DNA of 64,000 nucleotides, taken from Asaia bogorensis. Its GTDB lineage: Bacteria > Pseudomonadota > Alphaproteobacteria > Acetobacterales > Acetobacteraceae. The notes beneath the pieces were generated by a model that had not been told where the DNA came from, did not search any database, and saw only the letters and a program-made list of their open reading frames with translations. The stretch lies in assembly GCA_945869965.1 (NCBI GenBank), contig CAMBRC010000006.1:1-64000 (forward strand), in the 5' to 3' direction. Of this stretch, positions 17,397 to 24,966 are shown one piece after another; position 1 is the stretch's first letter, and each line of letters opens with the position of its first letter. The translations under genes and the position numbers were made by a program.

Positions 17397-18905
17397 TCAG
17401 ACGATGCCGAGGCCGCGCCACACCGCCAGCCGGTCGTGCAGCACGGTGGCTATCACCTGCGCCAGCTTGTCGCATTCCGGCCCTGGCGGCAGCATTTCGG
17501 CGGCGAAGGCGGCGGGATCGGGGACTTCGCCGGTGTTGCCGATGCGTGCGGCGACCATGGTTTCGGCGGCGCGGGCGGGGTAGCCAGTGCCGAGGCGCAC
17601 GCTGGTCATGGCGCTGGTGGCGTTGAGGGTGTCGGGACGGGCGTCGCGGCGGGCCATTGCCGTGTGGAATCGGTGTGACCGGGCGGAGGGGCCAGCGGCG
17701 GCGTCGCTGACCACCAGGGCCTGGTAGGTGCCGGCGAGCACCATGGCGACTTCGCCGGGACTGGCCGAACTGCCGTCGGCGCCGCGCTTGGCCATCAGCT
17801 CGGCGATGCTGTGCGGGCGCTCGGCCAGGGCCTCGACCATCGGGCGGTAGGCGGCCTGGTTGAGCTTGGCCTCGCCGGCCGGCATTTCCAGGGTGTAGCG
17901 GAAGTCCTGCGGCAGGGTGGCCAGCGCCAGGCGGACCTGGCCGAGGGCTGCGTCGCGCGCGCGGGCGGACAAGCGGGCGGCGCCGCGGATGTAAACGTCG
18001 TGGTGCAGGGTGCGGTTGGTGCAGGTGTCGATCACCAGCTCGCGCATCAACGGGTCGTCGAAGCGGTCGTGGATCGCCTTCTGTTCGGGGGTCAGCAGGA
18101 GGTCGACGAAATTCTCCATCAGGCGGGCGGAGCCGGCGAAGTCGAGTTTTGCCCCGGCGAGGCTGGCGGCGACATCGGCGTGGAAGCAGGGGCGCCAGGC
18201 CGCGTTCATGTATTCGTGGCTGAGATAGGCCACCGGCAGGGTTTCCAGCCGGGGCAGCAGGTCCTGGATCATGGTGGTGGAGGTGAGGTGGGTGGCGCCG
18301 GCGGCGGCCAGCGCCTGGACCACGGCGCGGCCGGCGACGACCTGGCGGTCGCTGCGCCCGGCCTGGCGGAGGCCGGCCTCGCGCATCACCCGCTGCATGC
18401 CCAGCAGGCCTTGCTGCGCCGGCAGCGCGTTGTAGCTCAGGTGCATCAGCCCGCCGGCGCGCAGCTTGGCGGCGGCGAGGCGGACGATGCCCGCCCGCAC
18501 GGGGTCGCCGACCCAGCTCCAGACGCCGTGCGTGGTGATGATGTCGACTTCGGGCAGCGCCGTGCCCTGCGCGGTTTCGGCAAAGCTGGACAGGTCGGCT
18601 TCGATGAAGGTGATGTTGTCCAGTCCGGCCTCGGCGGCGAGCCGGCGGGCATCGGCGATGGCGGCGGGCATGAAGTCGATCGCGGTGACGGTCCAGCCGG
18701 GATTGGCGGCGGCGATGACGCAGGCGTTGACGCCGCGGCCGCAGCCCAGTTCCAGGTAGTGCATGGCGCGGTTGTCCCAGGGCGCGTCGACGGCATAGCC
18801 GTTGATCAGGCAGGCCAGGGCGAGCATCGGCGGCGATTGGGACACGAAGTAGCCGGCGGTGTAGGCGATGTCGGTGACGTAGCCGGCGCTCCAGGAAGTG
18901 CTCAT
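17397..18905 (-). CDS. class I SAM methyltransferase with methyltransferase regulatory domain, coupled to T6SS genes
   Basis: A 502-residue protein. Residues about 35-170 form a Rossmann methyltransferase (YLELGCGRGVNACVIAA for SAM binding, ITFIEADLSSF, IITTHGVWSWV). This is followed by about 200 residues resembling the predicted methyltransferase regulatory domain (LSHEYMNAAWRPCFHADVAA, LLTPEQKAIHDRFDDPLMRELVIDTCTNRTLHHDVYIRG) and a variable C-terminal region. The start overlaps the tssG stop by four bases (ATGA), so it is produced from the T6SS transcript. Such a methyltransferase is not a core T6SS part; it could modify an effector or a sheath protein, but that is inference. Confidence 0.82.
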   Translation of the reverse strand: MSTSWSAGYVTDIAYTAGYFVSQSPPMLALACLINGYAVDAPWDNRAMHYLELGCGRGVNACVIAAANPGWTVTAIDFMPAAIADARRLAAEAGLDNITFIEADLSSFAETAQGTALPEVDIITTHGVWSWVGDPVRAGIVRLAAAKLRAGGLMHLSYNALPAQQGLLGMQRVMREAGLRQAGRSDRQVVAGRAVVQALAAAGATHLTSTTMIQDLLPRLETLPVAYLSHEYMNAAWRPCFHADVAASLAGAKLDFAGSARLMENFVDLLLTPEQKAIHDRFDDPLMRELVIDTCTNRTLHHDVYIRGAARLSARARDAALGQVRLALATLPQDFRYTLEMPAGEAKLNQAAYRPMVEALAERPHSIAELMAKRGADGSSASPGEVAMVLAGTYQALVVSDAAAGPSARSHRFHTAMARRDARPDTLNATSAMTSVRLGTGYPARAAETMVAARIGNTGEVPDPAAFAAEMLPPGPECDKLAQVIATVLHDRLAVWRGLGIV

Positions 18906-19978
18906 GCGCCAGCCCCTCTGCGTTCGTTGGCCCTTTCGCGCTCGGCTTCGGCTTCCACCACCTCGGCCTCGAAGATCGCATCCGCGGCCGGCGCCGGGCG
19001 GCCGAGGCCAGGGGCGGGCAGCCAGGTGTTCCAGCCGAGCCGGGGCGGGGCCGGGCCGGCGCCGAGTTCGATCGGCGGTACGGCGTCGGGGGCCAGAACC
19101 GGGTTGACGGCGAAGCCGGTCTCGAAGCCGAGGAAAGCGCGGATCAGCGCCACCAGCCGGCGCAGGGCGGGGCGGTCGGGCAACAGCGCGTTGAAGCCGT
19201 CGCGGTCGAGCGGGCCGACACGCAGGACCACGCGGGCGTGGACGTCCCAGGCGCGCACGCCGATCGCGGCGTCGACGCCGAGCTGGTTGAAGGCGCCGGG
19301 GCGGCGGCCATTTGGCATGCGGGTGCGCTGGTCGGGCGGCAGGGCGAGCCAGGCGCCGGCGAATTGCTGCACCTCGACCGGGCGGCCGAGCCAGTCGGAG
19401 GCCAGGGCGGCGAGGCGGTCGGCGGAGCGGGGGCGCATCGCCAGCAGCCCGGCATAATGCATCAGCGCGTCGGCACCGGCATCCATGCGGCCGACCAGGC
19501 CGGGCGTGCCGAATCCGGTCAGCGACAGCAACACGCCGGCCATCGGGTCGCCTGCGAGGGCTTCGTGGCCGCGGTCCGGCGGGCGCAGGCGGGCTGCCTC
19601 GGTGGCGCGGTGGAGGCGGTATTTCGCGCCGGCGCGGGCGAAATGCAGCACGAAGCGGTGCGACAGCATGTCGAGAAAGTCGTGCATGGCGCGCGAGCGG
19701 TTGCGCAGCGTGGTGGCCAGCACCTCGCTGTAGTAGCGCGGCAAGACGCCGGTGGCGCCGGTCAGCGCCATCACCGGGGTGGTCACGGCGGGGGGAGAGC
19801 CGGCCTGGACCGATAGGATATCGGCGGGGGGGAAGGCGAGGCCGGGCGGGCTGTGGAAGCGGACCGCGCCTTCGAGGTCGGGCGCGCGGGCGGCATGGGC
19901 CAGGACGCGCGCCGCGGCGTCGAAGGCGAAGCGCTGCGGCTCGCGTTGCAGGCGGGCCAGGGTTGAGCCCGGCTTCAC
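18902..19978 (-). CDS. tssG: type VI secretion baseplate subunit TssG
   Basis: A 358-residue baseplate wedge component (ImpH/VasB family). Landmarks are LQREPQRFAFDAAARVL, VRFHSPPGLAFPPADI, FLDMLSHRFVLHFARA and the C-terminal GRPVEVQQFAGAWLAL and GVRAWDVHARVVLRVGPLDRDGFNALLP segments. The GTG start at 19978 overlaps the tssF stop (GTGA). A longer open frame upstream only mirrors tssF in another frame. Confidence 0.9.
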   Translation of the reverse strand: MKPGSTLARLQREPQRFAFDAAARVLAHAARAPDLEGAVRFHSPPGLAFPPADILSVQAGSPPAVTTPVMALTGATGVLPRYYSEVLATTLRNRSRAMHDFLDMLSHRFVLHFARAGAKYRLHRATEAARLRPPDRGHEALAGDPMAGVLLSLTGFGTPGLVGRMDAGADALMHYAGLLAMRPRSADRLAALASDWLGRPVEVQQFAGAWLALPPDQRTRMPNGRRPGAFNQLGVDAAIGVRAWDVHARVVLRVGPLDRDGFNALLPDRPALRRLVALIRAFLGFETGFAVNPVLAPDAVPPIELGAGPAPPRLGWNTWLPAPGLGRPAPAADAIFEAEVVEAEAERERANERRGAGA

Positions 19979-21798
19979 AGCAGCACTCGCATCCCTGCCC
20001 GCGCCGGCCATGCCGCCGCGGTGCCCGGCCGGCCGCGCAGGGTGGCGCGGGTGCGCACGAAGGCGTTGACCGTGGCGTGCAGGGCCAGGAAGCGGTCCAG
20101 CACCGCGGCCATCAGGTACAGCCCGCCGACCTGCCAGGCGCGCGGTTCGAATTCGAGGGTCACATCCAGCCCGCGACAGAATGCGCCGATGCGTGCGCCG
20201 GGGACGCGGGCGGTGCCCGGTTTTGCCCCGACGGCCAGCAGCGCCTCGATCGCCGCGCGCGATTCGGCGGAGCCGCGCAGGTCGTAGAGGCGCAACACCT
20301 CCTTCAGCGCGGCGGCGCCTTCGGCCCCGCCGACCACCGAGAGATGGCCGAGCGAGAGGTGGGATACCAGGCGCCAGAAGCCGCGCTCGTGCAGCACCGG
20401 GCGCAGCGCGTGGCTCGGCGCGGTCAGGCAACTGATCCGGGTGATCGCCGCGACCCCTTCGACCAAGCGCATGCGCGGGTGGCCGCCGCCGAACTGCAAC
20501 TCGCTCGGCAGGTCGCGATTGGTGCACAGCGCATCGATCGACAGCACCGCGTCGGTGGGGGCATCAGGGTCGAATTGCGGATCATCGGGGGCGATGAAGG
20601 CCTCGGCCCCGCGCAAAGGTGCGGCCGCGTCGCGCCGGACGACGTGATAGAAGCCGCCGGGCGTGCCGGGCTCGAGGTCGCCATGGGTCAGGCGATAGAA
20701 CGGACGCCAGGGGCGGAAGCTGCCGTCCGGGCGGGTTTCGCGCACCCGCTCGACGCTCCAGACCTCCAGCGCGCCGGGGCGGCGGACGTCGGGGACGACG
20801 CGGTACTCGATGGCGGTATGGCTCAGGGGCACCGGCTCGCAGCGCTGCGGGAACAGGTTGACCACCGGGGTGCAGCCCAGCGCGAGGCTGTCCGCGGCGA
20901 CGACGCGCTCCAGCTCCGGCAGAGCGCGGTCGAGATAGACGAAGATTTCCATGCGGTTGCCGCCGGAGGCCAGCGTCTTGCCCTCCATGCGGGTGAGGTC
21001 GACGAACATGAATTTTTCCGGGAAGGCGAAGTATTCCGTCAACAGGCGGAAGCCGGAGAAGCTGCGGGCGGGCCAGGGCAGCAGCGCCTCCTCCGGCGCG
21101 AAGCCGACGGGCACCACGCTGTCGGCCGGGGCGATCACCGGATTGGGGTCGGTTGGGCCATCGGCGTAGGCGACCGACATTGTGTGGCCGCACAGCAGCT
21201 CATACAGCGGCAGCGCGATGTTGGGGGCGGCGCGCAGGAAGAAGCGCAGCCGGTCCATGCCGAGCTGGGCGAAAGTCGCCTCCGGGTTGGCACAGCGCAG
21301 CACGATGCGCAGCACCGACATTGCCCCCGATGCCAGCGGGTTGGCGGGGGCGGCGAGCGGCAGGCCGGAGAGGCGGACGCTCTCGATCTCGACCGGCCAG
21401 AGCGTGGTCGGGTAGGCGGTGCGGAAGCGGCAGGTTTCGCCGCGCACGGGCTCGCTGTCCAGCGCCAGGCCGGGGGCGACCTCAAACGACGTCATCAGCT
21501 CGGGCTGGCTCTGGAACTGGACCACGCTGCAGGACGGCACCGGGGACAGGTAGTGCGGATACAGCACGCCGAGCAGGGCGTCGGTCAGCTCGGGGAACTC
21601 GTCGTCCAGGCGGTGATGCACGCGGGCGGCGAGGAAGGCGGCACCGTCCAGCAGGCGGGCGACGTGCGGATCGTCGACGGCGTCGGCGGCGAGGCGCAGG
21701 CGGCCGGCGATCTTCGGGTGCGCCTCGGCGAACTCGGCGGCGAGGCGGCGGATCGCGTTCAGCTCGCGGTCGTAATAGGGCAGCAGCGCGTCGGACAT
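19975..21798 (-). CDS. tssF: type VI secretion baseplate subunit TssF
   Basis: A 607-residue baseplate wedge protein (ImpG/VasA family). The N terminus MSDALLPYYDRELNAIRRLAAEFAEAHPKIAGRL and VARLLDGAAFLAARVHHRLDDEFPELTDALLGVLYPHYL is diagnostic, and the interior GNRMEIFVYLDRALPEL and VNLFPQRCEPVPLSHTAIEYRVVPDVRRP also fit. It overlaps tssG and follows tssE by 10 bases. Confidence 0.94.
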   Translation of the reverse strand: MSDALLPYYDRELNAIRRLAAEFAEAHPKIAGRLRLAADAVDDPHVARLLDGAAFLAARVHHRLDDEFPELTDALLGVLYPHYLSPVPSCSVVQFQSQPELMTSFEVAPGLALDSEPVRGETCRFRTAYPTTLWPVEIESVRLSGLPLAAPANPLASGAMSVLRIVLRCANPEATFAQLGMDRLRFFLRAAPNIALPLYELLCGHTMSVAYADGPTDPNPVIAPADSVVPVGFAPEEALLPWPARSFSGFRLLTEYFAFPEKFMFVDLTRMEGKTLASGGNRMEIFVYLDRALPELERVVAADSLALGCTPVVNLFPQRCEPVPLSHTAIEYRVVPDVRRPGALEVWSVERVRETRPDGSFRPWRPFYRLTHGDLEPGTPGGFYHVVRRDAAAPLRGAEAFIAPDDPQFDPDAPTDAVLSIDALCTNRDLPSELQFGGGHPRMRLVEGVAAITRISCLTAPSHALRPVLHERGFWRLVSHLSLGHLSVVGGAEGAAALKEVLRLYDLRGSAESRAAIEALLAVGAKPGTARVPGARIGAFCRGLDVTLEFEPRAWQVGGLYLMAAVLDRFLALHATVNAFVRTRATLRGRPGTAAAWPARAGMRVLL

Positions 21799-21808
21799 CT
21801 CGGAGGCC

Positions 21809-22351
21809 TCAGGCCGGTTCGGTGGCGGCGACGAAGACGTCGGCGGTGGTCGAGTCGATCGTGGTGTCGAAGGCCACCGGCTCGGGCGCGGGATCGGCGT
21901 GCAGCAGGCCGTCGATGCGCAGGCGCAGGGTGGCCTCCAGCTTGTTGGCGCCGTCGATCAGCGACACCCGCACGGTCATCAGCCGCGGTTCGAAGCGGCG
22001 GATGGTGGCCTCGACCTCGGCGCGGAAGGCGTCGCGGCGGCCGGGTTCGTTCATCGCGCCGGCGGTGAAGTCGGGGATGCCGTAGCCGATCGGGGAGGCG
22101 GCGAGTTCGGTCAGCTCGGCGGGCCAGGAGCGCCAGCGGCGGCGGGCGTTCAACAGGGCTTCCAGGTCGCGGCGCACCGAGGCGCGCAGGGCCGCCATCG
22201 CCTCGCCGGTCGACATCGGGGTGTCGCGCTCCTGGTCCGGGGCGTCGTCGATCAGGCGGTCGAGCAGCGGCAACTGGGCGCGCGGCCCGGCCCGGCGGCC
22301 GGCTTCGCCACGGCCGGTGTCCAGGACGCGGCCGTTGCCCCGGCCGCTCAC
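21809..22351 (-). CDS. tssE: type VI secretion baseplate subunit TssE
   Basis: A 180-residue gp25-like baseplate protein. The conserved part reads SVRRDLEALLNARRRW, then SPIGYGIPDFTAG and a C-terminal IRRFEPRLMTVRVSL with LRLRIDGLL. The frame is open far upstream, but the GTG at 22351 overlaps the tagJ stop (GAGTGA) and gives a family-length product. The N-terminal Arg/Gly-rich stretch (GRGNGRVLDTGRGEAGRRAG) is longer than in most homologs. Confidence 0.88.
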   Translation of the reverse strand: MSGRGNGRVLDTGRGEAGRRAGPRAQLPLLDRLIDDAPDQERDTPMSTGEAMAALRASVRRDLEALLNARRRWRSWPAELTELAASPIGYGIPDFTAGAMNEPGRRDAFRAEVEATIRRFEPRLMTVRVSLIDGANKLEATLRLRIDGLLHADPAPEPVAFDTTIDSTTADVFVAATEPA

Positions 22352-23151
22352 TCGGCGAATTCCAGCGTGGTCAGGTCCATGATCCCCACCGCCTCCTCGC
22401 CGGCCAGGAACAGGCGCTGGCCGACACCGCGGACGGGTCCGCCATCCTCGATCCAGTCGGTCTCGCGGCCGAGTTTCAGCATGTCCGCCACGGCGGCATC
22501 CTCGCTGCCGTAGACGACGGGCAGGTAGACGTCGCCATCCGGCCCCTCGCGCACGGACATGGTGGCACGGCACCAGAACAGGTCGCGGGCGCGCTTAGGG
22601 GGGTGGAACTCGACCGAGATCACGCGCTCGGTCGGGATCCAGTAGTATTTGCCGGTCGTCGTCAGCACCTCGAAGCTGCCGGCGCAGAGGTCGTCGGCGT
22701 CGCGGAAATCGTCGATGGCGGTATCGCCGGCGAAACCCGATACGTGTGGGCGGCCGGTCTCAGCGGCAGCAACGAGCTTGGCCGCCTCGGCGGTGTTGCC
22801 CTCGCGCAGGGCGACCAGGGCGGCGAGTTGCAGGCGCTGGGTGTCGGTGGGTTCGCCGAGGAATTCCGGCACCCGGCCGTCGCGGCGCAATTGGCGGCGA
22901 GCCATGTCGGCGCGCAGCAGCTGACGGAATTCGGCGACCACCACGGCGGCTTCCGGCTCAACCTGGCTGGCGGCGTCGAGGATGACGTCGGCGCGCTCCA
23001 GGTTGCCGGCGAACACCAACAGTTCGGCCAGCAGCACGCGGGCGGCAATGTCGGTTGGCGCCTTGCGAACTGCTGCATTCGCCGCATCGACCGCCGCCGC
23101 CAGATTGCCGGCCCGGAACAGGGCCCCCGCCGTCTCACTCGTGCCTGACAT
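22348..23151 (-). CDS. tagJ: type VI secretion accessory protein TagJ (ImpE family)
   Basis: A 267-residue protein of the ImpE/HsiE/TagJ family. The N-terminal half is TPR-like and helical (ALFRAGNLAAAVDAANAAVRKAPTDIAARVLLAELLVFAGNLERADVIL). The C-terminal half has the family pattern YYWIPTERVISVEFHPPKRARDLFWCRA and VYLPVVYGSE. In systems that have it, TagJ binds sheath protein TssB and can affect ClpV-driven disassembly; a tssB gene is missing here. GAGGGAGCAGGA precedes the ATG. Confidence 0.87.
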   Translation of the reverse strand: MSGTSETAGALFRAGNLAAAVDAANAAVRKAPTDIAARVLLAELLVFAGNLERADVILDAASQVEPEAAVVVAEFRQLLRADMARRQLRRDGRVPEFLGEPTDTQRLQLAALVALREGNTAEAAKLVAAAETGRPHVSGFAGDTAIDDFRDADDLCAGSFEVLTTTGKYYWIPTERVISVEFHPPKRARDLFWCRATMSVREGPDGDVYLPVVYGSEDAAVADMLKLGRETDWIEDGGPVRGVGQRLFLAGEEAVGIMDLTTLEFAE

Positions 23152-23199
23152 CGCGTCCTGCTCCCTCGTTATCTTTGCTTCGATCCACCGTCCGGGCGC

Positions 23200-24801
23200 C
23201 TATCGTGCAGCGCCGGGGGCGGCAATGTCGGTGACCAGGCGGAACTGCGCCGCGACGTCGTCCAACTGGAAATGCGGCTGCATCTGGATGACGCAGCCAT
23301 AGACGCCGGGCTTGCCGGGACGCTCCTGGACCGTGACGAGGCCACTCACCAGCGGGTAGCGCGCACGCGATTCGCTGCCGACATTGATGTTGCTGTTCAC
23401 GTAGCGGCTGAGCCAGCGCTGCAACTGGTCCTCGATCTCCTCGGCGGTGCGGAAAGCGCCGACCATGTCGCGGCCGAGCATCTTCACATAATGCGCGAAG
23501 CGCGACACGCATAGCAGGGTGTTGATCTGCGAGGACAGCCTGGCATTGGCGGCCGCCGCCTGGGCGTTCGCGCCCTGGTATTGCTGCGGCAATTGCAGGC
23601 TGCGCACCGCGCCGAACACTGCCTCCTCGGCGAAAGGAATAGCGGAGAGCGGCATCAGCCCGGCATCGACCAGCGAGCGCTCCTGCCGGTCTGTCAGTAC
23701 CAGTTCCAGCGACGGGCGCACCCAGACATCGTGGCGGTCGGTGCCGAACGGTTCGGACACCAGGCCGTCGACCAGGCCGCCGGCGCGCTGGTCGGTTTCC
23801 AGGCCGCGCACATCGGCCGGCCAGGTGAAGGCGGCGAAGGCGCGCACCACGGTGGAGGCGAAGGCGTAGCCGGCATTGGACCAGACGCGGCTGGCCGCAT
23901 CGGGGGCGTATTCGCGGTAACGCCAGCGTCCAGCGCGCAGGTCATCGTCATCCCAAGGCGGACGGGCGAGCACGCGCGGCAGGGTGACGGCGAGGAAGCG
24001 GATGTCGTCCTGGCTGAACAAGCCGCGCCAGCGCGCGTATTCGGCGCTGCGCATCGAGGCGGATGGGTCTTGCACCCCGGCCAGGTCGGCGAAGCTGTCG
24101 AGTTCCAGCAGTTCCGGGGCGGCGGCCAGCACGGTGGGGGCGAACGCGGCCGCCGCCACCGAGGCGAGCAGCTTGAGCACGGTGACGTCGTCAGTGGGGG
24201 CGGCGGCGGAAGGACGGTGGCGGACCTCGTGGTCGATGACCAGCAATCCATAGGGCTCGCCGCCGGGGGTGCCGAATTCCTCCTCGTAGATCTTGCGGAA
24301 CATGTGGCTCTGGTCGAACTCGGCGGCGCGTTCGAGGTCGCGGGCCACCTCGCCCCAGCCGGCGTTCAGGACCTTGACCTTGATGCGGTTCGACGGGTCG
24401 ATCGGCTCGACCAGCCAGGCGAGGCCGCGCCAGGAGCCCTCGAGCTTGCGCAGGCGGGGGGCGTGCAGGATGGCGTCGACCTGGGCGGACAGGAGGGCAT
24501 CGATGGCGGCGATATCGCGGTCCAGCGCGCCGCGCAGGGCGGCGGGATCGCGCGCCAGGGTATTGGCCAGGGTGGGGCCGAACCAGGTCAACAGCGGGGC
24601 GGCGGTGCCGGCAAGGAAGGCGGCGAGATCATCGGCCTCGGTGCGGTGGCGGGCTGAGAAGTAGCGGCCGGACAGGACGGCATCGCGCAGTGCCCCCACT
24701 TCAAGCATTGGGACTTCAGGCATGGGCGCGTCGGGAAACGACGAACCCGCCGGGGCTTTCGACCCGGCGGGCATGTTGATCGTTCCATCCTCGTCCGGCA
24801 C
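23200..24801 (-). CDS. TssC-family sheath protein, ImpD-like second copy
   Basis: A 533-residue TssC/VipB-family protein. Landmarks are LEGSWRGLAWLVEPIDPSNRIKVKVLNAGWGEVARDLERA, FRKIYEEEFGTPGGEPYGLLVIDHEV, SRFAHYVKMLGRDMVGAFRTAEEIEDQLQRWLSRYV and a C-terminal PHFQLDDVAAQFRLVTDIA. Position directly before tagJ(impE)-tssE-tssF-tssG equals impD of Imp-type clusters, the second TssC-like gene. A 27-base gap separates it from the remnant of another tssC. Start: GTG at 24801, with an alternative ATG at 24774. Confidence 0.85.
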   Translation of the reverse strand: MPDEDGTINMPAGSKAPAGSSFPDAPMPEVPMLEVGALRDAVLSGRYFSARHRTEADDLAAFLAGTAAPLLTWFGPTLANTLARDPAALRGALDRDIAAIDALLSAQVDAILHAPRLRKLEGSWRGLAWLVEPIDPSNRIKVKVLNAGWGEVARDLERAAEFDQSHMFRKIYEEEFGTPGGEPYGLLVIDHEVRHRPSAAAPTDDVTVLKLLASVAAAAFAPTVLAAAPELLELDSFADLAGVQDPSASMRSAEYARWRGLFSQDDIRFLAVTLPRVLARPPWDDDDLRAGRWRYREYAPDAASRVWSNAGYAFASTVVRAFAAFTWPADVRGLETDQRAGGLVDGLVSEPFGTDRHDVWVRPSLELVLTDRQERSLVDAGLMPLSAIPFAEEAVFGAVRSLQLPQQYQGANAQAAAANARLSSQINTLLCVSRFAHYVKMLGRDMVGAFRTAEEIEDQLQRWLSRYVNSNINVGSESRARYPLVSGLVTVQERPGKPGVYGCVIQMQPHFQLDDVAAQFRLVTDIAAPGAAR

Positions 24802-24828
24802 AGGCGTTGCGTCCGTGCCGGGTTGGGA

Positions 24829-24966
24829 TCAGGCCTTTTGGGGAATGCGGGCGACCATGCGCAGGCTGGTCGTCAGCTCTTCCATTTGCAGCCAGGGCCG
24901 CAGATAGGCGACGGCGTTGTAGGAGCCGACCCCGCCGATACCGACATTGCCGCCATCCTGCGCCAT
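24829..24966 (-). pseudogene. tssC: tssC (impC) remnant: only the C-terminal ~40 codons remain
   Basis: The - strand reads GGNVGIGGVGSYNAVAYLRPWLQ then MEELTTSLRMVARIPQKA and a stop at 24829. This is the C-terminal end of a second TssC sheath subunit. The rest of the roughly 500-residue gene is absent: upstream (higher coordinates) the sequence switches within a few codons to clpV sequence on the opposite strand. The remnant has no promoter or ribosome binding site and is not a functional gene. Confidence 0.8.

Noticed and set aside
19312-22068. 918-aa open frame on + across tssG, tssF and tssE
   Set aside because: Spans three well-supported genes on the other strand and shows only biased composition.
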